From positions 26,491-90,490 of the forward strand of contig NZ_JAHQCW010000025.1 of assembly GCF_019042275.1 (NCBI RefSeq): a stretch of DNA of 64,000 nucleotides, given 5' to 3'. The translations under genes and the position numbers were made by a program. Source of the stretch: Diplocloster agilis. GTDB lineage: Bacteria > Bacillota > Clostridia > Lachnospirales > Lachnospiraceae. This document shows positions 60,004 to 64,000 of the stretch, piece after piece. The first letter of the stretch is position 1, and each line of letters begins with the position of its first letter. Below the pieces are notes generated by a model that was not told where the DNA came from, did not search any database, and was given only the letters and a program-made list of their open reading frames with translations.

Positions 60004-60252
60004 ATGCGCAAATACAAAGAGAAACGAACATTTTCTGTAGAGAAGATCTACTGCAATATGTGCGGAAAAGAAATGACCGTCGTGAACGGAGTGATCCGGG
60101 AGGGGGTACTTTCCGTGGACAAGTCCTGGGGGTATTTTTCCGATAAAGACGGGCAGGTGCATTCCTTCGATCTGTGTGAGGAGTGCTACGATAAGCTCAT
60201 TGGGAAATTTCAGATTCCGGTTGAAATTGTAAAAGAAAAAGAATTAATATAG
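60004..60252 (+). CDS. Small zinc-ribbon-like protein, function unknown
   Basis: The protein has 82 residues. Two Cys pairs, CNMCGKE near residue 17 and CEECYDKLI near residue 58, are spaced as in a zinc ribbon. A DGQVHSFDLCEECYDK stretch suggests a ligand or RNA-binding knuckle. No enzyme motif is present. It has a GGGAGGAA site and lies between rimI and rnz, likely in the same transcript. Confidence 0.8.
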   Translation: MRKYKEKRTFSVEKIYCNMCGKEMTVVNGVIREGVLSVDKSWGYFSDKDGQVHSFDLCEECYDKLIGKFQIPVEIVKEKELI

Positions 60253-60337
60253 AAGAATCAATAAGAGAAGAAATCTCGAAAGAGGCAAGAAAGCTCTTAA
60301 GCTACAAGAAAAAATTAAGAGCGATAATGGAGGAACC

Positions 60338-61252
60338 ATGCTGGATGTTTGTTTGTTAGGAACCGGAGGAATGATGCCGCTGCCCCGCCGGGCGCTGACG
60401 TCGTTAATGACACGGTACAACGGGAGCAGTATATTGATCGACTGCGGGGAAGGAACCCAGGTCGCGATAAAAGAAAAAGGTTGGAGCTTCAAGCCCATTG
60501 ATGTGATTTGTTTTACGCATTACCATGCGGATCATATCAGTGGGCTTCCGGGCTTATTGCTGACCATTGGCAACGCCGAGCGCACACAGCCCATCACCAT
60601 GATCGGACCGAAAGGGCTGGAACGTGTGGTATCGGCCCTTCGGGTGATCGCGCCGGAGCTGCCGTTCCCGATCGAGTATATCGAACTGAGCGGACCGGAA
60701 CAAGAGATCGAGCGCGGCGGCTGCCGGATTCGCGCGTTCCGGGTCAACCATAACGTAGTCTGCTATGGCTATACGGTTGAAATCGACCGTGCCGGCAGGT
60801 TTCAGGTAGAACAGGCACAGGAGCGGATGATTCCCCAGAAGTTCTGGAATAAACTGCAAAAAGGCGAGACCATAGAGGACAACGGACAGGTATATACACC
60901 GGACATGGTTCTGGGCCCGCCCCGAAAGGGGATAAAGCTTACCTACTGTACGGACAGCCGGCCGGTGGCCGCTATCGCAGAGCATGCGCAGGATTCCGAT
61001 CTGTTTATCTGCGAAGGCATGTATGGAGAAAAAGGAAAAGAATCCAAAGCGGCCGAATATAAGCATATGACTCTCTATGATGCGGCGGAACTGGCGAAAA
61101 GCGCACAGGTAAAAGAGCTGTGGCTGACGCATTACAGCCCGTCTCTGATTCACCCGGAAGAGTTTGCGGCCGATGTGCAGCAAATATTTCCGAACAGCGT
61201 GATCAGCCGGGACCGAAGAAGTACGACATTGGAATTTGAAGAGGGGAAATAA
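60338..61252 (+). CDS. rnz: Ribonuclease Z
   Basis: The protein has 304 residues of the metallo-beta-lactamase fold. The zinc motif is [16 protein letters not shown] near residue 60, with further ligands in [12 protein letters not shown] and the late [16 protein letters not shown]. It starts [20 protein letters not shown], the usual RNase Z N-terminus. It removes the 3' trailer of tRNA precursors that lack an encoded CCA, as with the two tRNA-Ser genes at the right end of this window. It is followed by tsaD after 2 bp. Confidence 0.94.
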   Translation: MLDVCLLGTGGMMPLPRRALTSLMTRYNGSSILIDCGEGTQVAIKEKGWSFKPIDVICFTHYHADHISGLPGLLLTIGNAERTQPITMIGPKGLERVVSALRVIAPELPFPIEYIELSGPEQEIERGGCRIRAFRVNHNVVCYGYTVEIDRAGRFQVEQAQERMIPQKFWNKLQKGETIEDNGQVYTPDMVLGPPRKGIKLTYCTDSRPVAAIAEHAQDSDLFICEGMYGEKGKESKAAEYKHMTLYDAAELAKSAQVKELWLTHYSPSLIHPEEFAADVQQIFPNSVISRDRRSTTLEFEEGK

Positions 61253-61254
61253 AC

Positions 61255-62280
61255 GTGGAAAATGATGTGTTACTTTTGGCGATCGAAAGTTCCTGTGACG
61301 AGACGGCCGCTTCTGTAGTAAAAAACGGAAGAACCGTGCTGTCCAATGTGATCTCTTCCCAGATCGAACTGCACAAGCTCTATGGCGGCGTAGTTCCGGA
61401 GATCGCGTCCAGAAAGCATATTGAGAAAATTAATCAGGTAGTCAAGGAAGCCCTGGATACGGCAGGAGTCACCCTGGATGACTTAAGCGCCATCGGAGTA
61501 ACCTATGGGCCCGGGCTTGTGGGCGCTTTGCTGGTGGGCGTCGCCGAGGCAAAAGCCATCGCTTATGCCAAAAAGCTGCCGTTGGTGGGGGTGCACCATA
61601 TCGAGGGGCATATCTGCGCCAACTATATAGAGAATCCGGACCTGGAGCCGCCGTTTCTGTGTCTGGTGGTGTCGGGCGGCCATACCCACCTGGTCCGGGT
61701 GAAGGATTACGGCGCCTATGAGATACTGGGAAGAACCAGGGACGATGCTGCGGGAGAAGCCTTTGACAAGGTAGCCCGGGCCATCGGACTGGGATATCCC
61801 GGAGGGCCTAAGATCGAAAAACTGGCGAAGGAAGGCGATCCCCACGCGATCCCGTTTCCGCGGGCGAAGATCGAAGACTGCGCCTATGATTTCAGCTTCA
61901 GCGGTCTGAAATCCGCAGTACTTAATTATATGAACGGCTGCAAAATGAAAGGCGAGGCGGTAAACGAAGCGGATATCGCCGCTTCCTTCCAGCAGGCGGT
62001 TATCGACGTGCTGGTGCGAAACGCCATGCAGGCGGTAGAAGACTATCAGGCGGATACTCTGGCTATCGCCGGGGGAGTCGCATCCAATGGGACGTTGAGG
62101 GAAGCGGTTCAAAAAGCCTGTCGGGAGAAAGGCGTGCGCTTCTGCCACCCGTCGCCGATTCTGTGCACGGACAACGCCGCCATGATTGGAACGGCGGCGT
62201 ACTATGAATACCAAAAAGGAGTGCGGCATGGCTGGGATCTGAATGCCGTGCCAAACTTAAAGCTGGGTGAACGCGTATGA
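61255..62280 (+). CDS. tsaD: tRNA t6A synthase catalytic subunit TsaD
   Basis: The protein has 341 residues. The GTG at 61255 is the only sensible start, with GAGGGG upstream. Motifs are [16 protein letters not shown], the metal His pair [22 protein letters not shown], and [15 protein letters not shown]. It transfers the threonylcarbamoyl group to A37 of tRNA. Its TGA overlaps the ispD start codon. With tsaE and tsaB in the same gene run, most of the t6A pathway except TsaC/Sua5 is present here. Confidence 0.97.
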   Translation: MENDVLLLAIESSCDETAASVVKNGRTVLSNVISSQIELHKLYGGVVPEIASRKHIEKINQVVKEALDTAGVTLDDLSAIGVTYGPGLVGALLVGVAEAKAIAYAKKLPLVGVHHIEGHICANYIENPDLEPPFLCLVVSGGHTHLVRVKDYGAYEILGRTRDDAAGEAFDKVARAIGLGYPGGPKIEKLAKEGDPHAIPFPRAKIEDCAYDFSFSGLKSAVLNYMNGCKMKGEAVNEADIAASFQQAVIDVLVRNAMQAVEDYQADTLAIAGGVASNGTLREAVQKACREKGVRFCHPSPILCTDNAAMIGTAAYYEYQKGVRHGWDLNAVPNLKLGERV

Positions 62281-62978
62281 AAAAGGACCGTTGTACCGCC
62301 ATCGTGCTGGCCGCAGGTAAAGGAAAGCGGATGGGGAGTGAGATTCAGAAGCAATATCTGCTCCTGAATGGCAGGCCCATGCTCTATTATTCTCTGGACG
62401 CCTTTCAAAAATGTGAACGAATCAATGAAATTATCCTGGTGGCCGGGGCGGGGGAAGAGGAATACTGTCAGCGGGAGATCGTAGAAAAATACCGGTTTTC
62501 AAAGGTGGTGTCTGTGGTCCCGGGCGGCCGAGAAAGATATCATTCGGTAGCCAATGGCCTGCATGCCATAACGGACTGTGATTACGTGTTTATACACGAC
62601 GGGGCCAGGCCCTTTCTAACGGAAGACATCATAGAGCGGGCATATGCGGCGGTAATAGAATACCAGGCCTGCGTGGTGGGAATGCCTGTTAAAGATACGA
62701 TTAAAGTGGTGGACCGCCAAAGCTTTGCTGTAGATACGCCGGAGCGGAATGCCCTATGGCAGGTACAGACACCCCAGGTGTTTTCTTATGAGTTGATCCG
62801 GAAAGCCTATGATCTGCTGCTGGAACAGGGGGATGAGGCGGCGGTGACAGACGACGCCATGGTGGCGGAGCTACTTTTGGGTTCGAAGGTAAAGTTAGTG
62901 GAGGGCTCTTATCGGAATATTAAAGTAACCACGCCCGAGGACTTGAAGATTGCCGAGGCGTTCTGCTCAGGGAATTAG
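62277..62978 (+). CDS. ispD: 2-C-methyl-D-erythritol 4-phosphate cytidylyltransferase
   Basis: The protein has 233 residues. It has the nucleotidyltransferase start [20 protein letters not shown], then [15 protein letters not shown], then [18 protein letters not shown] and VTDDAMVAE. It activates MEP with CTP in non-mevalonate isoprenoid synthesis. It overlaps tsaD by four bases and ends the gene run before the tRNA-rRNA region. Confidence 0.95.
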   Translation: MKKDRCTAIVLAAGKGKRMGSEIQKQYLLLNGRPMLYYSLDAFQKCERINEIILVAGAGEEEYCQREIVEKYRFSKVVSVVPGGRERYHSVANGLHAITDCDYVFIHDGARPFLTEDIIERAYAAVIEYQACVVGMPVKDTIKVVDRQSFAVDTPERNALWQVQTPQVFSYELIRKAYDLLLEQGDEAAVTDDAMVAELLLGSKVKLVEGSYRNIKVTTPEDLKIAEAFCSGN

Positions 62979-63336
62979 AATGAGGAGCGCCATTCCTATC
63001 ACACCTTACGGCAGGGGTGGAATCTTACATAAAAAATAGAATGGATGTATAGAATCGGGATTTCGTGTTAAACTTCTATATACCGGCGCCCGGAAAGGGC
63101 AGTCCCGCTGGGGTGGTATTTTCTATTTCAGGCGGTTCAGACCAAATTCGCAAGCTGCATGAAAGCTGAAAATGCGACAGAAATCCGAAAATACGGCGGC
63201 AATATTGGCTTCAAACCGCATGTTTTCAGGCTTGGAATCACTTACTGGAAAAAAATGAAAAACTAAGTAGAAAAGTAGTTGACAGGTAGAAAATGTGATG
63301 GTAGAATATTAGTTGCCGCTGAACAGCGGACAACTT
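62979..63336. other. Intergenic region before the tRNA genes
   Basis: No gene is visible. A GC-rich patch near 63085-63120 can form a small GCCC/GGGC hairpin. A promoter for the tRNA genes lies at 63279-63307. The rest is unremarkable. Confidence 0.5.
63279..63307 (+). promoter_or_regulatory. Promoter of the tRNA-Ser genes
   Basis: TTGACA (63279-63284), a 17-bp spacer and TAGAAT (63302-63307), 30 bp before the first tRNA. Confidence 0.75.
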
Positions 63337-63422
63337 GGAGAGGTGTCCGAGTGGTTTAAGGAGCTGGTCTTGAAAACCAGTGACTCCGCAAGGGGCCGTG
63401 GGTTCGAATCCCACCTTCTCCG
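63337..63422 (+). tRNA. tRNA-Ser (anticodon TGA)
   Basis: The acceptor GGAGAGG pairs with CTTCTCC. The D-arm is followed by the anticodon stem CTGGTCT-TGA-AAACCAG, a long variable arm (GACTCCGCAAGGGGCC) typical of serine tRNA, and the T-arm GTGGGTTCGAATCCCAC. CCA is not encoded. Confidence 0.96.
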
Positions 63423-63486
63423 CTCAAAACAACCGCTTTTGTTGTCTGAAGGCGGTTCCATATATCTATTTGATTTGGCTGTATTT

Positions 63487-63576
63487 GGAGAAGTACCCAA
63501 GCTGGCCGAAGGGGCTCCCCTGGAAAGGGAGTAGGTCGTTAATAGCGGCGCGTGGGTTCAAATCCCACCTTCTCCG
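63487..63576 (+). tRNA. tRNA-Ser (anticodon GGA)
   Basis: The acceptor GGAGAAG pairs with CTTCTCC. The anticodon arm is CTCCCCT-GGA-AAGGGAG, followed by a long variable arm and the T-arm GTGGGTTCAAATCCCAC. CCA is not encoded. It is the second serine tRNA of a pair ahead of the rRNA operon. Confidence 0.96.
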
Positions 63577-63898
63577 TTGTTTGGAAAAGCTTTGAAAAAA
63601 GAATATAAAAAAATGGAAAAAAGTAGTTGACAAAACATACTGAACCATGATAATATATTCGAGCTGACCCAAACGAGGAAAGCAAAGTTCTCACAGAGAA
63701 CGGCTATGAACATTGATAACTAAACAGTGAAACAACCCTGAAAATTCTAAAAAAGAATTTCAGAAACGAACGCTTTCTTATTATAGAAGCAACCGGATGC
63801 AAAAGCGATTTTGCGAAGGGAGCGGAAGAATGAGAAGCAACCTTAAAACAGTATGACGGAAAGATAGCTAGTAGTTATCTTGACGGAATCAAACACTT
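63577..63898. other. rRNA operon leader region
   Basis: No gene is present. It contains the rrn promoter (63627-63656) followed by about 240 bp of leader with A-rich and hairpin-capable stretches, as expected for the 16S precursor leader with antitermination and processing signals. Confidence 0.7.
63627..63656 (+). promoter_or_regulatory. rRNA operon promoter
   Basis: TTGACA (63627-63632), an 18-bp spacer and TAATAT (63651-63656). It lies about 240 bp before the 16S start. Confidence 0.75.

Positions 63899-64000
<102 letters not shown>

Noticed and set aside
63085..63125. T-box-like fragment (CTGGGGTGGTATTTT) before the tRNA genes
   Set aside because: It only loosely resembles the T-box antiterminator end; no specifier stem, no terminator and no aminoacyl-tRNA synthetase gene follow.

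Overview
The window looks like part of a Lachnospiraceae (Clostridia cluster XIVa) chromosome. The 16S rRNA start at the right edge, the strong Gram-positive ribosome binding sites, sugar ABC transporters without their own ATPase, long-form HPF, PucR/CdaR and DUF975 proteins, and TTGACA/TATAAT promoters all fit this. The genus is not resolved.

Layout. (1) 1-11,900 is a carbohydrate region: the end of a CUT1 permease, a Gfo/Idh/MocA oxidoreductase, a GNAT/RsiV-like fusion on the minus strand, a complete ribose/galactose-type ABC operon (ATPase, permease, binding lipoprotein), an ASRT-family small protein, a creatinase-like M24 protein and two paralogous LacI regulators. Three near-identical 16-bp LacI-type operators lie in this region. 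GGACATGTCC repeat arrays sit directly after the stop codons at 150 and 10,557. (2) 12,100-19,570 holds a small lipoprotein, a ROK repressor and a divergent operon of esterase, zinc alcohol dehydrogenase and a second CUT2 transporter. (3) 19,700-43,400 is mostly housekeeping: eukaryotic-type HisA, DacF-like carboxypeptidase, hpf, a thioester-domain surface-type protein, secA, prfB with programmed frameshift, an ACT protein with hom, ApgM-like homoserine kinase and lysC, tex, an FMN riboswitch with ribU, a thioesterase and a MacB-like efflux system. (4) 43,990-57,600 is a hydroxyacid/sugar-acid catabolic region: CdaR, glycerate kinase, three dehydrogenases, an aldolase, an LplABC-type transporter whose binding protein appears frameshifted, an ADP-ribosylglycohydrolase-family protein, a TIM-barrel isomerase and a GntR regulator. 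(5) 57,785-64,000 holds a YcxB-like protein, the tsaE-tsaB-rimI...rnz-tsaD-ispD block, two tRNA-Ser genes and the start of an rRNA operon.

The most unusual content is a set of five long, near-perfect palindromic intergenic elements, here called LIR-1 to LIR-5. LIR-1 and LIR-2 (about 283 bp each) are inverted copies of one family: they share a 26-nt apical loop and a one-sided 6-nt bulge, and their stems differ by compensatory changes. LIR-3, LIR-4 and LIR-5 form a second family. LIR-4 and LIR-5 each have a 118-bp outer stem of unrelated sequence, an asymmetric internal loop, an inner stem and a two-hairpin junction core of 81-82 nt, in which unpaired bases are kept while helices change. Four of the five start close after a stop codon or, for the truncated LIR-3, end against one. 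This pattern suggests selection on a folded nucleic acid; its function is unknown to me.

All calls come from reading the sequence. No database search, folding program or alignment program was run.
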